From Symsagittifera roscoffensis (Eukaryota; Xenacoelomorpha; Acoela; Convolutidae): a DNA stretch of 64,000 bases. Positions 23,301-35,680 of the stretch are shown in pieces. Below the pieces are notes generated by a model, which saw only the letters and a list, made by a program, of their open reading frames with translations, was not told the DNA's origin and ran no database searches. The first letter of the stretch is position 1, and every line of letters begins with the position of its first letter. The translations under genes were made by a program, and so were the position numbers. The stretch is taken from contig NC_087068.1 of NCBI RefSeq assembly GCF_963678635.1, positions 12,528,027 through 12,592,026 of the forward strand, read 5' to 3'.

Positions 23301-26300
23301 TACAAGAAATACCTTCCCAGAAAATTTATAACCTCTTGTATCCGACTCAAACAAAAGCTTCCTCGACAGTGCTAAACCATGGGTATGAAGCTCAAATGGT
23401 AGAAAGGTACGGGGATCGAAGCCCCGCATCTACAAATACAAGAGTAACTCCTTAAATGGTATTTACTAACTGCAGATAGTCTATTGCATATTGAAATTCC
23501 TAAAGAGCAGATTTCCTGCGAACGAAAAGAAAATTTTCATAGTTGCTGACTAAGCGAAAAAAACTTCCGCGAGATTTGATATTAATAGGTATGAAAGTCA
23601 AATGTTGGAGCGCTCATTTAGCATGCCATAAGTACGGGAATCAATAACCCGCATCTCCGAAGTTAAGGACATCGAGCAATTAATTAACTTTCTTCAGAAA
23701 ACTACTGAAAATTGAATTCTTATACAAGAAATACCTTCCCAGAAAAATTATAACCTCTAGTTTGCCGACTGAAACAAAAGCTTCCTCGACAGTGCTAAAC
23801 CATGGGTATGAAGCTCAAATGGTAGAGTGGTACGGGGATCGAAGCCCCGCATCTACAAATACAAGAGTAACTCCTTAAATGGTATTTACTAACTGCAGAT
23901 AGTCTAGTGCATATTGAAATTCCTAAAGAGCAGATTTCCTGTGAACGAAAAGAAAATTTCATAGTTGCTGACTAAGCGAAAATAAACTTCCGCGAGATTT
24001 GATGGTAATAGGTATGAAGGTCAAATGGTAGAGCGCCCACTTAGCAAGCCAGAAGTGCGGGGAGCAATACCCCGCATCTCCGAAGTTAAGGACATCGAGC
24101 AATTATTTAACTTTCTTCAGAAAACTACTGAATATTGAAATCTTATACAAGAAATACCTTCCCAGAAAATTTATAACCTCTTGTTTGCCGACTGAAACAA
24201 AAGCTTCCTCGACAGTTCTAAACTATGGGGATGTAGCTCAAATGGTAGAGTGGTACGGGGATCGAAGCCCCGCATCTACAAATACAAGAGTAACTCCTTA
24301 AATGGTATTTACTAACTGCAGATAGTCTAGTGCATATTGAAATTCCTAAAGAGCAGATTTCCTGTGAACGAAAAGAAAATTTCATAGTTGCTGACTAAGC
24401 GAAAAAAAACTTCCGCGAGATTTGATGGTAATAGGTTTGAAGGTCAAATGGTAGAGCGCCCACTTAGCAAGCCAGAAGTGCGGGGAGCAATACCCCGCAT
24501 CTCCGAAGTTAAGGACATCGAGCAATTATTTAACTTTCTTCAGAAAACTACTGAATATTGAAATCTTATACAAGAAATACCTTCCCAGAAAATTTATAAC
24601 CTCTTGTTTGCCGACTGAAACAAAAGCTTCCTCGACAGTTCTAAACTATGGGGATGTAGCTCAAATGGTAGAGTGGTACGGGGATCGAAGCCCCGCATCT
24701 ACAAATACAAGAGTAACTCCTTAAATGGTATTTACTAACTGCAGATAGTCTATTGCATATTGAAATTCCTAAAGAGCGGATTTCCTGTGAACGAAAAGAA
24801 AATTTTCATAGTTGCTGACTAAACGAAAAAAACTTCCGCGAGATTTGATACTAATGGGGATGTATGTCAAATGGTAGAGCGCCCACTTAGCAAGCCAGAA
24901 GTGCGGGGAGCAATACCCCGCATCTCCGAAGTTAAGGACATCGAGCAATTAATTAACTTTCTTCAGAAAACTACTGAATATTGAAATCTTATACAAGAAA
25001 TACCTTCCCAGAAAATTTATAACCTCTTGTATCCGACTCAAACAAAAGCTTCTTCGACAGTTCTAAACTATGGGGATGTAGCTCAAATGGTAGCGTGCGA
25101 GAGGTACGGGGATCGATGCCCCGCATCTCCAAAACTAGAGCCACTCATCAAATGGTAATCACTATCTCCAGATGATCTATTGCATATTGAAATTCCTAAC
25201 AAGTAGATTTTCTGCGAACGATAAGAGAAACTTCATATTTGCTGAATAAGCGGGAAAAAAATTCCGCGAGATTTGATAGTAATCGGGATGAAGGTCAAAT
25301 GGTAGAGCGCCCACTTAGCAAGCCAGAAGAACGGGGAGCAATACCCCGCATCTCCGAAGTTAAGGACATCGAGCAATTATTTAACTTTCCTCAGAAAACT
25401 ACTGAATATTGAAATCTTATACAAGAAATACCTTCCCAGAAAATTTATAACCTCTTGTATCCGACTCAAACAAAAGCTTCTTCGACAGTTCTAAACTATG
25501 GGGATGTAGCTCAAATGGTAGCGTGCGAGAGGTACGGGGATCGATGCCCCGCATCTCCAAAACTAGAGCCACTCATCAAATGGTAATCACTATCTCCAGA
25601 TGATCTATTGCATATTGAAATTCCTAACAAGTAGATTTTCTGCGAACGAAAAGAAAAACTTCATAGTTGCTGAATAAGCGAAAAAAACTTCCGCGAGATT
25701 TGATAGTAATAGGTATGAAGGTCAAATGGTAGAGCGCCCACTTAGCAAGCCAGAAGTATGGGGAGCAATACCCCGCATCTCCGAAGTTAAGGACATCGAG
25801 CAATTAATTAACTTTCTTCAGAAAACTACTGAATATTGAAGTCTTATACAATAAATACCTTACCAGAAAAATTATAACCTCTAGTTTGCCGACTGAAACA
25901 AAAGCTTCCTCGACAGTGCTAAACCATGGGTATGAAGCTCAAATGGTAGAGTGGTACGGGGATCGAAGCCCCGCATCTACAAATACAAGAGTAACTCCTT
26001 AAATGGTATTTACTAACTGCAGATAGTCTATTGCATTTTGAAATTCCTAAAGAGCAGATTTCCTGTGAACGAAAAGAAAATTTTCATAGTTGCTGACTAA
26101 GCGAAAAAAAACTTCTGCGAGATTTGATGGTAATAGGTATGAAGGTCAAATGGTAGAGCGCCCACTTAGCAAGCCAGAAGTATGGGGAGCAATACTCCGC
26201 ATCTCCGAAGTTAAGGACATCGAGCAATTAATTAAATTTCTTCAGAAAACTACTGAATATTGAAATCTTATACAAGAAATAACTTCCCAGAAAATTTATA

Positions 26301-26781
26301 ACCTCTTGTTTGCCGACTGAAACAAAAGCTTCCTCGACAGTTCTAAACTATGGGGAATGTAGCTCAAATGGTAGCATTCGAGAGGTACGGGGATCGATGC
26401 CCCGCATCTCCAAAACTAGAGCCACTCATCAAATGGTAATCACTATCTCCAGATAATCTATTGCATATTGAAATTCCTAACAAGTAGATTTTCTGCGAAC
26501 GAAAAGAAAAACTTCATAGTTGCTGACTAAGCGAAAAAAAACTTCTGCGAGATTTGATGGTAATAGGTATGAAGGTCAAATGGTAGAGCGCCCACTTAGC
26601 AAGCCAGAAGTATGGGGAGCAATACTCCGCATCTCCGAAGTTAAGGACATCGAGCAATTAATTAAATTTCTTCAGAAAACTACTGAATATTAAAGTCTTA
26701 TACAAGAAAAACCTTCCCAAAAAAATTTTAACCTCTTGTTTGCCGACTGAAACAAAAGATTCCTCGACTGTTTTAAACTAT

Positions 26782-26854
26782 GGGGATGTAGCTCAAATGG
26801 TAGAGCGCTCGCTTTGCATGCGAGAGGTACGGGGATCGATGCCCCGCATCTCGA
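26782..26854 (+). tRNA. tRNA-Ala (UGC), end mismatch
   Basis: All internal stems are perfect; the 3' end is CATCTCG-A, giving a G1-G72 mismatch. It is the first full-length A gene after about 11 kb of deleted copies. Confidence 0.7.
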
Positions 26855-27222
26855 AAACTAGAGCCAGTCATCATTTGGTAATCACTATCTCCAGATAATC
26901 TATTGCAGATTGAAATTCCTAACTAGTAGATTTTCTGCGAACGAAAAGAAAAACTTCATAGTTGCTGACCAAGCGAAAAAAAAATTCCGCGAGATTTGAT
27001 AAACATGGAATGTAGGTCAAATGGTAGAGCGCCTACTTAGCCAGCCAGAAGTACGGGGAGCAATACCCCGCATCTCGGAAGTTAAGGACATCGAGCAATT
27101 ATTTAACTTTCCTCAGAAAACTACTGAATATTAAAGTCTTATACAAGAAATACCTTCCAAGAAAAATTTTAACCTCTTGTTTGCCGACTGAAACAAAAGC
27201 TTCCTCGACAGTTAGAAAGCAT

Positions 27223-27295
27223 GGGGATGTAGCTCATATGGTACAGCGACCGCTTAGCATGCGAGAGGTACGTGGATCAATGCCCCGCATCTCCA
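27223..27295 (+). pseudogene. tRNA-Ala (AGC), decayed
   Basis: D stem GCTC/CAGC (C13-C22), D loop ATATGGTA, anticodon stem ACCGC and T stem CGTGG/CCCCG (U51-C63). Confidence 0.6.
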
Positions 27296-28511
27296 AAACT
27301 AGAGTCACTCAGCAAATGGTAATCACTATCTCCAGATAATGTATTGCATATTGAAATTCCTAACAAGTAGATTTTCTGCGAACGATAGGAAACTTCATAT
27401 TTGCTGAATAAGCGAAAAAAAATTCCGCGAGATTTGATAGTAATGGGGATGAAGGTCAAATGGTAGAGCACCCACTTAGCAAGCCAGAAGAACGGGGAGC
27501 AATACCCCGCATCTCCGAAGTTAAGGACATCGAGCAATTATTTAACTTTCCTCAGAAAACTACTGATTATTGAAGTCTTATACAATAAATACCTTCCCAG
27601 AAAAATTATAACCTCTAGTTTGCCGACTGAAACAAAAGCTTCCTCGACAGTGCTAAACCATGGGTATGAAGCTCAAATGGTAGAGTGGTACGGGGATCGA
27701 AGCCCCGCATCTACAAATACAAGAGTAACTCCTTAAATGGTATTTACTAACTGCAGATAGTCTATTGCATATTGAAAGTCCTAAATAGCAGATTTCCTGC
27801 GAACGAAAAGAAAATTTTCATAGTTGCTGACTAAGCGAAATAAACTTCCGCGAGATTTGATGGTAATAGGTATGAAGGTCAAATGGTGGAGCGCCCACTT
27901 AGCAAGCCAGAAGTATGGGGAGCAATACCCCGCATCTCCGAAGTTAAGGACATCGAGCAATTATTTAACTTTCCTCACAAAACTACTGAATATTGAAGTC
28001 TTATACAATAAATACCTTCCCAGAAAAATTATAACCTCTAGTTTGCCGACTGAAACAAAAGCTTCCTCAACAGTGCTAAACCATGGGGATGTAGCTCAAA
28101 TGGTAGCATGCGAGAGGTACGGGAATTGATGCCCCGCATCTCCAAAACTAGAGCCACTCATCAAATGGTAATCACTATCTCCAGATAATCTATTGCATAT
28201 TGAAATTCCTAACAAGTAGATTTTCTGCGAACGAAAAGAAAAACTTCATAGTTGCTGACTAAGCGAAAAAGAATTCCGCGAGATTTGATAAACATGGGAT
28301 GTAGGTCAAATGGTAGAGCGCCTACTTAGCCAGCCAGAAGTACGGGGAGCAATACCCCGCATCTCCGAAGTTAAGGACATCGAGCAATTATTTTACTTTC
28401 CTCAGAAAACTACTGAATATTGAAGTCTTATACAAGAAATACCTTCAAAGAAAAATTTTAACCTCTTGTTTGCCGACTGAAACAAAAGCTTCCTCGACAG
28501 TTAGAAAGCAT

Positions 28512-28584
28512 GGGGATGTAGCTCAAATGGTACAGCGCTCGCTTAGATTGCGAGAGGTACGTGGATGAATGCCCCGCATCTCCA
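28512..28584 (+). pseudogene. tRNA-Ala body with AGA anticodon loop
   Basis: The anticodon stem CTCGC/GCGAG is intact around TTAGATT. The D stem has C13-C22, and the T arm is CGTGG-ATGAATG. Confidence 0.6.
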
Positions 28585-29378
28585 AAACTAGAGTCACTCA
28601 TCAAATGGTAATCACTATCTCCAGATAATCTATTGCATATTGAAATTCCTAACAAGTAGATTTTCTGCGAACGATAAAAGAAACTTCATATTTGCTGAAT
28701 AAGCGGAAAAAAAATTCCGCGAGATTTGATGGTAATAGGTATGAAAGTCAAATGGTAGAGCGCCCACTTAGCAAGCCAGAAGTATGGGGAGCAATACCCC
28801 GCATCTCCGAAGTTAAGGACATCGAGCAATTATTTAACTTTCCTCAGAAAACTACTGAATATTGAAGTCTTATACAATAAATACCCTCCCAGAAAAATTA
28901 TAACCTCTAGTTTGCCGACTGAAACAAAAGCTTCCTCGACAGTGCTAAACCATGGGTATGAAGCTCAAATGGTAGAGTGGTACGGGGATCGAAGCCCCGC
29001 ATCTACAAATACAAGAGTAACTCCTTAAATGGTATTTACTAACTGCAGATAGTCTATTACATATTGAAAGTCCTAAAGAGCAGATTTCCTGCGAACGAAA
29101 AGAAAATTTTCATAGTTGCTGACTAAGCGAAAAAAACTTCCGCGAGATTTGATGGTAATAGGTATGAAAGTCAAATGGTAGAGCGCCCACTTAGCAAGCC
29201 AGAAGTATGGGGAGCAATACCCCGCATCTCCGAAGTTAAGGACATCGAGCAATTATTTAACTTTCCTCAGAAAACTACTGAATATTGAAGTCTTATACAA
29301 TAAATACCTTCGCAGAAAAATTTTAACCTCTTGTTTGCCGACTGAAACAAAAGCTTCCTCGACAGTTAGAAAGCATGG

Positions 29379-29451
29379 GGGGATGTAGCTCAAATGGTAG
29401 AGCGCCTACTTAGCCAGCCAGAAGTACGGGGAGCAATACCCCGCATCTCCG
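29379..29451 (+). pseudogene. A/B chimeric tRNA body at a half-unit
   Basis: The 5' part is element A (GGGGATGTAGCTC after an A-type spacer) and the 3' part element B (CCTAC-TTAGCCA-GCCAG, GAGCAATAC). It has spacer 1 on both sides, so one 220-bp half-unit was lost by recombination between A and B. Six Gs precede ATGTAG. Confidence 0.8.
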
Positions 29452-29595
29452 AAGTTAAGGACATCGAGCAATTATTTTACTTTCCTCAGAAAACTACTGA
29501 ATATTGAAGTCTTATACAAGAAATACCTTCCAAGAAAAATTTTAACCTCTTGTTTGCCGACTGAAACAAAAGCTTCCTCGACAGTTAGAAAGCAT

Positions 29596-29668
29596 GGGGA
29601 TGTAGCTCAAATGGTACAGCGCTCGCTTAGATTGCGAGAGGTACGTGGATGAATGCCCCGCATCTCCA
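29596..29668 (+). pseudogene. tRNA-Ala body with AGA anticodon loop
   Basis: Duplicate of 28512 at +1,084 (2.5 units), the odd half-unit coming from the chimera at 29379. Confidence 0.6.
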
Positions 29669-30185
29669 AAACTAGAGTCACTCATCAAATGGTAATCACT
29701 ATCTCCAGATAATCTATTGCATATTGAAATTCCTAACAAGTAGATTTTCTGCGAACGATAAGAGAAACTTCATATTTGCTGAATAAGCGGAAAAAAATTC
29801 CGCGAGATTTGATAGTAATCGGGATGAAGGTCAAATGGTAGAGCGCCCACTTAGCAAGCCAGAAGAACGGGGAGCAATACCCCGCATCTCCGAAGTTAAG
29901 GACATCGAGCAATTATTTAACTTTCCTCAGAAAACTACTGAATATTGAAGTCTTATACAATAAATACCTTCCCAGAAAAATTATAACCTCTAGTTTGCCG
30001 ACTGAAACAAAAGCTTCCTCGACAGTGCTAAACCATGGGTATGAAGCTCAAATGGTAGATTGGTACGGGGATCGAAGCCCCGCATCTACAAATACAAGAG
30101 TAACTCCTTAAATGGTATTTACTAACTGCAGATAGTCTATTGCATATTGAAAGTCCTAAAGAGCAGATTTCCTGCGAACAGATTT

Positions 30186-30234
30186 CCATTTGACCTACAT
30201 CCCATTCGATAAACATGGGATGTAGGTCAAATGG
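30186..30234. repeat. Perfect 20-bp fold-back, copy 1
   Basis: CCATTTGACCTACATCCCAT at 30186-30205 is the exact reverse complement of 30215-30234, the first 20 bases of an element B region. The loop is 9 nt. It replaces most of the normal spacer 2, so an inverted copy of B's 5' end was inserted. Confidence 0.92.
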
Positions 30235-30433
30235 TAGAGCGCCTACTTAGCCAGCCAGAAGTACGGGGAGCAATACCCCGCATCTCCGAAGTTAAGGACA
30301 TCGAGCAGTTATTTAACTTTCCTCAGAACACTACTGAAATATTGAAGTCTTATACAAGAAATACCTTCCAAGAAAAATTTTAACCTCTTGTTTGACGACT
30401 GAAACACAAGCTTCTTCGACAGTTAGAAAGCAT

Positions 30434-30506
30434 GGGGATGTAGCTCAAATGGTACAGCGCTCGCTTAGCATGCGAGAGGTACGTGGATCAATGCCCCGCA
30501 TCTCCA
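30434..30506 (+). pseudogene. tRNA-Ala (AGC), CAGC/CGUGG variant
   Basis: Full length with a good anticodon arm, but C13-C22 in the D stem and U51-C63 in the T stem. Both boxes stay close to consensus, so transcription is possible. Confidence 0.6.
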
Positions 30507-30874
30507 AAACTAGAGTCACTCATCAAATGGTAATCACTATCTCCAGATAATCTATTGCATATTGAAATTCCTAACAAGTAGATTTTCTGCGAACGATAAG
30601 AGAAACTTCATATTTGCTGAATAAGCGGAAAAAAATTCCGCGAGATTTAATAGTAATGGGGATGAAGGTCAAATGGTAGAGCGCCCACTTAGCAAGCCAG
30701 AAGAACGGGGAGCAATACCCCGCATCTCCAAAGATAAGGACATCGAGTATTTAATTAACTTTCTTCAGAAAACTACTGAATATTGAAGTCTTATACAAGA
30801 AATACCTTCCAAGAAAATTTTTAACCTCTTGTTTGCCGACTGAAACAAAAGCTTCCTCGACAGTTTGAAACCAT

Positions 30875-30947
30875 GGGGATGTAGCTCAAATGGTACAGCG
30901 CTCGCTTAGCATGCGAGAGGTACGTGGATCAATGCCCCGCATCTCCA
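30875..30947 (+). pseudogene. tRNA-Ala (AGC), CAGC/CGUGG variant
   Basis: Same two mismatches as at 30434; the 5' flank is GTTTGAAACC. Confidence 0.6.
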
Positions 30948-31464
30948 AAACTAGAGTCACTCATCAAATGGTAATCACTATCTCCAGATAATCTATTGCA
31001 TATTGAAATTCCTAACAAGTAGATTTTCTGCGAACGATAAGAGAAACTTCATATTTGCTGAATAAGCGGAAAAAAATTCCGCGAGATTTGATAGTAATCG
31101 GGATGAAGGTCAAATGGTAGAGCGCCCACTTAGCAAGCCAGAAGAACGGGGAGCAATACCCCGCATCTCCGAAGTTAAGGACATCGAGCAATTATTTAAC
31201 TTTCCTCAGAAAACTACTGAATATTGAAGTCTTATACAATAAATACCTTCCCAGAAAAATTATAACCTCTAGTTTGCCGACTGAAACAAAAGCTTCCTCG
31301 ACAGTGCTAAACCATGGGTATGAAGCTCAAATGGTAGAGTGGTACGGGGATCGAAGCCCCGCATCTACAAATACAAGAGTAACTCCTTAAATGGTATTTA
31401 CTAACTGCAGATAGTCTATTGCATATTGAAAGTCCTAAAGAGCAGATTTCCTGCGAACAGATTT

Positions 31465-31513
31465 CCATTTGACCTACATCCCATTTGATAAACATGGGAT
31501 GTAGGTCAAATGG
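31465..31513. repeat. Perfect 20-bp fold-back, copy 2
   Basis: Arms at 31465-31484 and 31494-31513, exactly 1,279 bp after copy 1. The loop differs by one base (TTGATAAAC). Confidence 0.92.
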
Positions 31514-31712
31514 TAGAGCGCCTACTTAGCCAGCCAGAAGTACGGCGAGCAATACCCCGCATCTCCGAAGTTAAGGACATCGAGCAGTTATTTAACTTTC
31601 CTCAGAACACTACTGAAATATTGAAGTCTTATACAAGAAATACCTTCCAAGAAAAATTTTAACCTCTTGTTTGCCGACTGGAACAAAAGCTTCTTCGACC
31701 GCTAGAAAGCAT

Positions 31713-31785
31713 GGGGATGTAGCTCAAATGGTACAGCGCTCGCTTAGCATGCGAGAGGTACGTGGATCAATGCCCCGCAACTCCA
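31713..31785 (+). pseudogene. tRNA-Ala (AGC), CAGC/CGUGG variant
   Basis: Counterpart of 30434 at +1,279, with the 3' acceptor strand changed to CAACTCC. Confidence 0.55.
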
Positions 31786-32153
31786 AAACTAGAGTCACTC
31801 ATCAAATGGTAATCACTATCTCCAGATAATCTATTGCATATTGAAATTCCTAACAAGTAGATTTTCTGCGAACGATAAGAGAAACTTCATATTTGCTGAA
31901 TAAGCGGAAAAAAATTCCGCGAGATTTAATAGTAATGGGGATGAAGGTCAAATGGTAGAGCGCCCACTTAGCAAGCCAGAAGAACGGGGAGCAATACCCC
32001 GCATCTCCAAAGATAAGGACATCGATTATTTAATTAACTTTCTTCAGAAAACTACTGAAAATTGAAGTCTTATACAAGAAATACCTTCCAAGAAAATTTT
32101 TAACCTCTTGTTTGCCGACTGAAACAAAAGCTTCCTCGACAGTTTGAAACCAT

Positions 32154-32226
32154 GGGGATGTAGCTCAAATGGTACAGCGCTCGCTTAGCATGCGAGAGGT
32201 ACGTGGATCAATGCCCCGCATCTCCA
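32154..32226 (+). pseudogene. tRNA-Ala (AGC), CAGC/CGUGG variant
   Basis: Counterpart of 30875 at +1,279. Confidence 0.6.
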
Positions 32227-32743
32227 AAACTAGAGTCACTCATCAAATGGTAATCACTATCTCCAGATAATCTATTGCATATTGAAATTCCTAACAAGTA
32301 GATTTTCTGCGAACGATAAGAGAAACTTCATATTTGCTGAATAAGCGGAAAAAAATTCCGCGAGATTTGATAGTAATCGGGATGAAGGTCAAATGGTAGA
32401 GCGCCCACTTAGCAAGCCAGAAGAACGGGGAGCAATACCCCGCATCTCCGAAGTTAAGGACATCGAGCAATTATTTAACTTTCCTCAGAAAACTACTGAA
32501 TATTGAAGTCTTATACAATAAATACCTTCCCAGAAAAATTATAACCTCTAGTTTGCCGACTGAAACAAAAGCTTCCTCGACAGTGCTAAACCATGGGTAT
32601 GAAGCTCAAATGGTAGAGTGGTACGGGGATCGAAGCCCCGCATCTACAAATACAAGAGTAACTCCTTAAATGGTATTTACTAACTGCAGATAGTCTATTG
32701 CATATTGAAAGTCCTAAAGAGCAGATTTCCTGCGAACAGATTT

Positions 32744-32792
32744 CCATTTGACCTACATCCCATTTGATAAACATGGGATGTAGGTCAAATGG
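32744..32792. repeat. Perfect 20-bp fold-back, copy 3
   Basis: Arms at 32744-32763 and 32773-32792, a further 1,279 bp on, with the same loop as copy 2. Confidence 0.92.
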
Positions 32793-32991
32793 TAGAGCGC
32801 CTACTTAGCCAGCCAGAAGTACGGGGAGCAATACCCCGCATCTCCGAAGTTAAGGACATCGAGCAGTTATTTAACTTTCCTCAGAACACTACTGAAATAT
32901 TGAAGTCTTATACAAGAAATACCTTCCAAGAAAAATTTTAACCTCTTGTTTGCCGACTGAAACAAAAGCTTCTTCGACAGTAAGAAAGCAT

Positions 32992-33064
32992 GGGGATGTA
33001 ACTCAAATGGTACAGCGCTCGCTTAACATGCGAGAGGTACGTGGATTAATGCCCCGCATCTCCA
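32992..33064 (+). pseudogene. tRNA-Ala body with AAC (Val) anticodon loop
   Basis: The loop is TTAACAT in an intact anticodon stem. D stem ACTC/CAGC and T arm CGTGG-ATTAATG are damaged, so function is unlikely. Confidence 0.55.
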
Positions 33065-33432
33065 AAACTAGAGTCACTCATCAAATGGTAATCACTATCT
33101 CCAGATAATCTATTGCATATTGAAATTCCTAACAAGTAGATTTTCTGCGAACGATAAGAGAAACTTCATATTTGCTGAATAAGCGGGAAAAAATTCCGCG
33201 AGATTTAATAGTAATGGGGATGAAGGTCAAATGGTAGAGCGCCCACTTAGCAAGCCAGAAGAACGGGGAGCAATACCCCGCATCTCCAAAGATAAGGACA
33301 TCGAGTATTTAATTACCTTTCTTCAGAAAACTACTGAACATTGAAGTCTTATACAAGAAATACCTTCCAAGAAAATTTTTAACCTCTTGTTTGCCGACTG
33401 AAACAAAAACTTCCTCGACAGTTTGAAACCAT

Positions 33433-33505
33433 GGGGATGTAGCTCAAATGGTACAGCGCTCGCTTAGCTTGCGAGAGGTACGTGGATCAATTCCCCGCAT
33501 CTCCA
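33433..33505 (+). pseudogene. tRNA-Ala (AGC), CAGC/CGUGG variant
   Basis: The anticodon loop is TTAGCTT; the T loop is ATCAATT. Confidence 0.55.
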
Positions 33506-33873
33506 AAACTAGAGTCACTCATCAAATGGTAATCACTATCTCCAGATAATCTATTGCATTTTGAAATTCCTAACAAGTAGATTTTCTGCGAACGATAAGA
33601 GAAACTTCATATTTGCTGAAAAAGCGGAAAAAAATTCCGCGAGAATTGATAGTAATGGGGATGAAGGTCAAATGGTAGATCGCCCACTTAGCAAGCCAGA
33701 AGAACGGGGAGCAATGACCCGCATCTCCAAAGATAAGGACATCGAGTATTTAATTAAATTTCTTCAGAAAACTTCTGAATATTGAACTCTTATACAGGAA
33801 ATACCTTCCCAGAAAATTTATAACCTCTTGTTTGCCGACTGAAACAAAAGCTTCCTCGACAGTTCTAAACTGT

Positions 33874-33946
33874 GAGGAAGTAGCGCAAATGGTAGAGCGC
33901 TCGCTTAGCATGTGAGAGGTACGGGGATCGATGCTCGGCATCTCCA
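33874..33946 (+). pseudogene. tRNA-Ala (AGC), decayed
   Basis: The 5' acceptor strand is GAGGAAG, D stem GCGC, anticodon stem CTCGC/GTGAG and 3' T stem CTCGG. Confidence 0.55.
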
Positions 33947-34737
33947 AACTAGAGCCACTCATCATATGGTAATCACTATCTCAAGATAATCTATTGCATA
34001 TTGAAATTCCTAACAAGTAGATTTTCTGCGAACGAAAAGAAAAACTTCATAGTTGCTGACTAAGCGAAAAAAAATTCCGCGAGATTTGATAAACATGGGA
34101 TGTAGGTCAAATGGTAGAGCGCCCACTTAGCAAGCCAGAAGTATGGGGAGCAATACCCCGCATCTCCGAAGTTAAGGACATCGAGCAATTATTTAACTTT
34201 CCTCAGAAAACTACTGAATATTGAAGTCTTATACAATAAATACCTTCGCAGAAAAATTATAACCTCTAGTTTGCCGACTGAAACAAACGCTTCCTCGACA
34301 GTGCTAAACCATGGGTATGAAGCTCAAATGGTAGAGTGGTACGGGGATCGAAGCCCCGCATCTACAAATACAAGAGTAACTCCTTAAATGGTATTTACTA
34401 ACTGCAGATAGTCTATTGCATATTGAAAGTCATAAAGAGTAGATTTCCTGCGAACGAAAAGAAAATTTTCATAGTTGCTGACTAAGCGAAAAAAAACTTC
34501 CGCGAGATTTGATGGTAATAGGTATGAAGGTCAAATGGTAGAGCGCCCACTTAGCAAGCCAGAAGTATGGGGAGCAATACTCCGCATCTCCGAAGTTAAG
34601 GACATCGAGCAATTAATTAAATTTCTTCAGAAAACTACTGAATATTGAAGTCTTATACAAGAAAAACCTTTCCCAGAAAATTTTTAACCTCTTGTTTGCC
34701 GACTGAAACAAAAGCTTCCTCGACATTATAAAACCAT

Positions 34738-34792
34738 GGGGAGTGCTGGCTTAGAATGCGAGAGGTACGGGGATCGATGCCGCGCATCTCCA
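34738..34792 (+). pseudogene. tRNA-Ala body lacking the D arm
   Basis: GGGG is followed directly by GAGTG, so positions 5-21 are gone. The anticodon loop TTAGAAT and T arm remain. This is the only D-armless copy seen. Confidence 0.7.
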
Positions 34793-35165
34793 AACTAGAG
34801 CCACTCATCAAATGGTAATCACTATCTCAAGATAATCTATTGCATATTGAAATTCCTAACAAGTAGATTTTCTGCGAACGAAAAGAAAAACTTCATAGTT
34901 TCTGACTAAGCGAAAAAAAATTCGGCGAGATTTGAGATTTGATAAACATGGGATGTAGGTCAAATGGTAGGGCGCCCACTTATCAAGCCAGAAGTACGGG
35001 GAGCAATACCCCGCATCTCCAAAATTAAGGACATCGAGTATTTATTTAACTTTCTTCAGAAAACTACTGAATATTGACATCTTATACAAGAAATACCTTC
35101 CCAGAAAAATTATAACCTCTTGTTTGCCGACTGAAACAAAAGCTTCCTCGACAGTTCTAAACAAT

Positions 35166-35238
35166 GGGGATGTAGCTCAAATAGTAGAGCGCTCGCTTTG
35201 CATGCGAGAGGTACGAGGAGCGATGCCCCGCATCTCGA
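35166..35238 (+). pseudogene. tRNA-Ala (UGC), damaged T arm
   Basis: T arm CGAGG-AGCGATG (T55 is G), G18 is A, G1-G72 mismatch. Confidence 0.55.
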
Positions 35239-35607
35239 AAACTAGAGCCAGTCATCAATTGGTAATCACTATCTCCAGATAATCTATTGCATTTTGAAAT
35301 TCCGAACAAGTAGATTTTCTGCGAACGAAAAGAAAAACTTCATAGTTGCTGACTAAGCGAAAAAAAATTCCGCGAGATTTGATAAACATGGGATGTAGGT
35401 CAAATGGTAGAGCGCCTACTTAGCCAGCCAGAAGTACGGGGAGCAATACCCCGCATCTCCGAAGTTAAGGACATCGAGCAGTTATTTAACTTTCCTCAGA
35501 ACACTACTGAAATATTGAAGTCTTATACAAGAAACACCTTCCAAGAAAAATTTTTAACCTCTTGTTTGCCGACTGAAACAAAAGCTTCCTCGACATTATA
35601 AAACCAT

Positions 35608-35680
35608 GGGGATGTAGATCAAATGGTAGAGTGCTGGCTTAGAATGCGAGAGGTACGGGGATCGATGCCACGCATCTCCA
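35608..35680 (+). pseudogene. tRNA-Ala body with AGA anticodon loop
   Basis: D stem GATC/GAGT, anticodon arm CTGGC-TTAGAAT-GCGAG, T stem CGGGG/CCACG (G51-A63). Confidence 0.55.

Larger units (their letters stand above)
16120..28144 (+). pseudogene. Class A-delta: tRNA-Ala copies with a 13-nt deletion across D and anticodon arms (14 copies, 60 nt)
   Basis: The consensus is intact up to GGTA and resumes at GCATGCGAG, so the 3' D-stem strand and 5' anticodon-stem strand are missing. The break sits on a TAG repeated in the parent, so microhomology between two TAGs explains it. Acceptor stem, T arm and B box remain good. Starts: 16120, 16549, 17403, 17831, 18686, 19115, 19970, 20822, 21680, 22107, 25072, 25500, 26352 (one inserted A), 28085. 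Confidence 0.85.
30037..33870 (+). repeat. 1,279-bp higher-order repeat, three copies
   Basis: A0 genes at 30037, 31316 and 32595, the fold-backs, and pairs of full-length decayed AGC copies recur every 1,279 bp. The last copy drifts after about 33.5 kb. Confidence 0.88.
15694..34366 (+). pseudogene. Class A0: tRNA-Ala copies precisely lacking the anticodon arm (19 copies, 54 nt)
   Basis: These copies read GGGTATG-AA-GCTC-AAATGGTA-GAGTG-GTA, then the T arm CGGGG-ATCGAAG-CCCCG and CATCTAC. The 17-nt anticodon arm and two variable-loop bases are gone. Position 8 is A, which weakens the A box; the B box GATCGAAGC fits the consensus. G3:U70 is kept, with mismatches at 2-71 and 4-69. Starts: 15694, 16977, 18259, 19543, 20399, 21253, 22536, 22959, 23381, 23804, 24227, 24650, 25928, 27662, 28954, 30037, 31316, 32595, 34313. 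The copies at 24227 and 24650 keep an intact GGGGATGTAGCTC 5' half. Confidence 0.85.
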
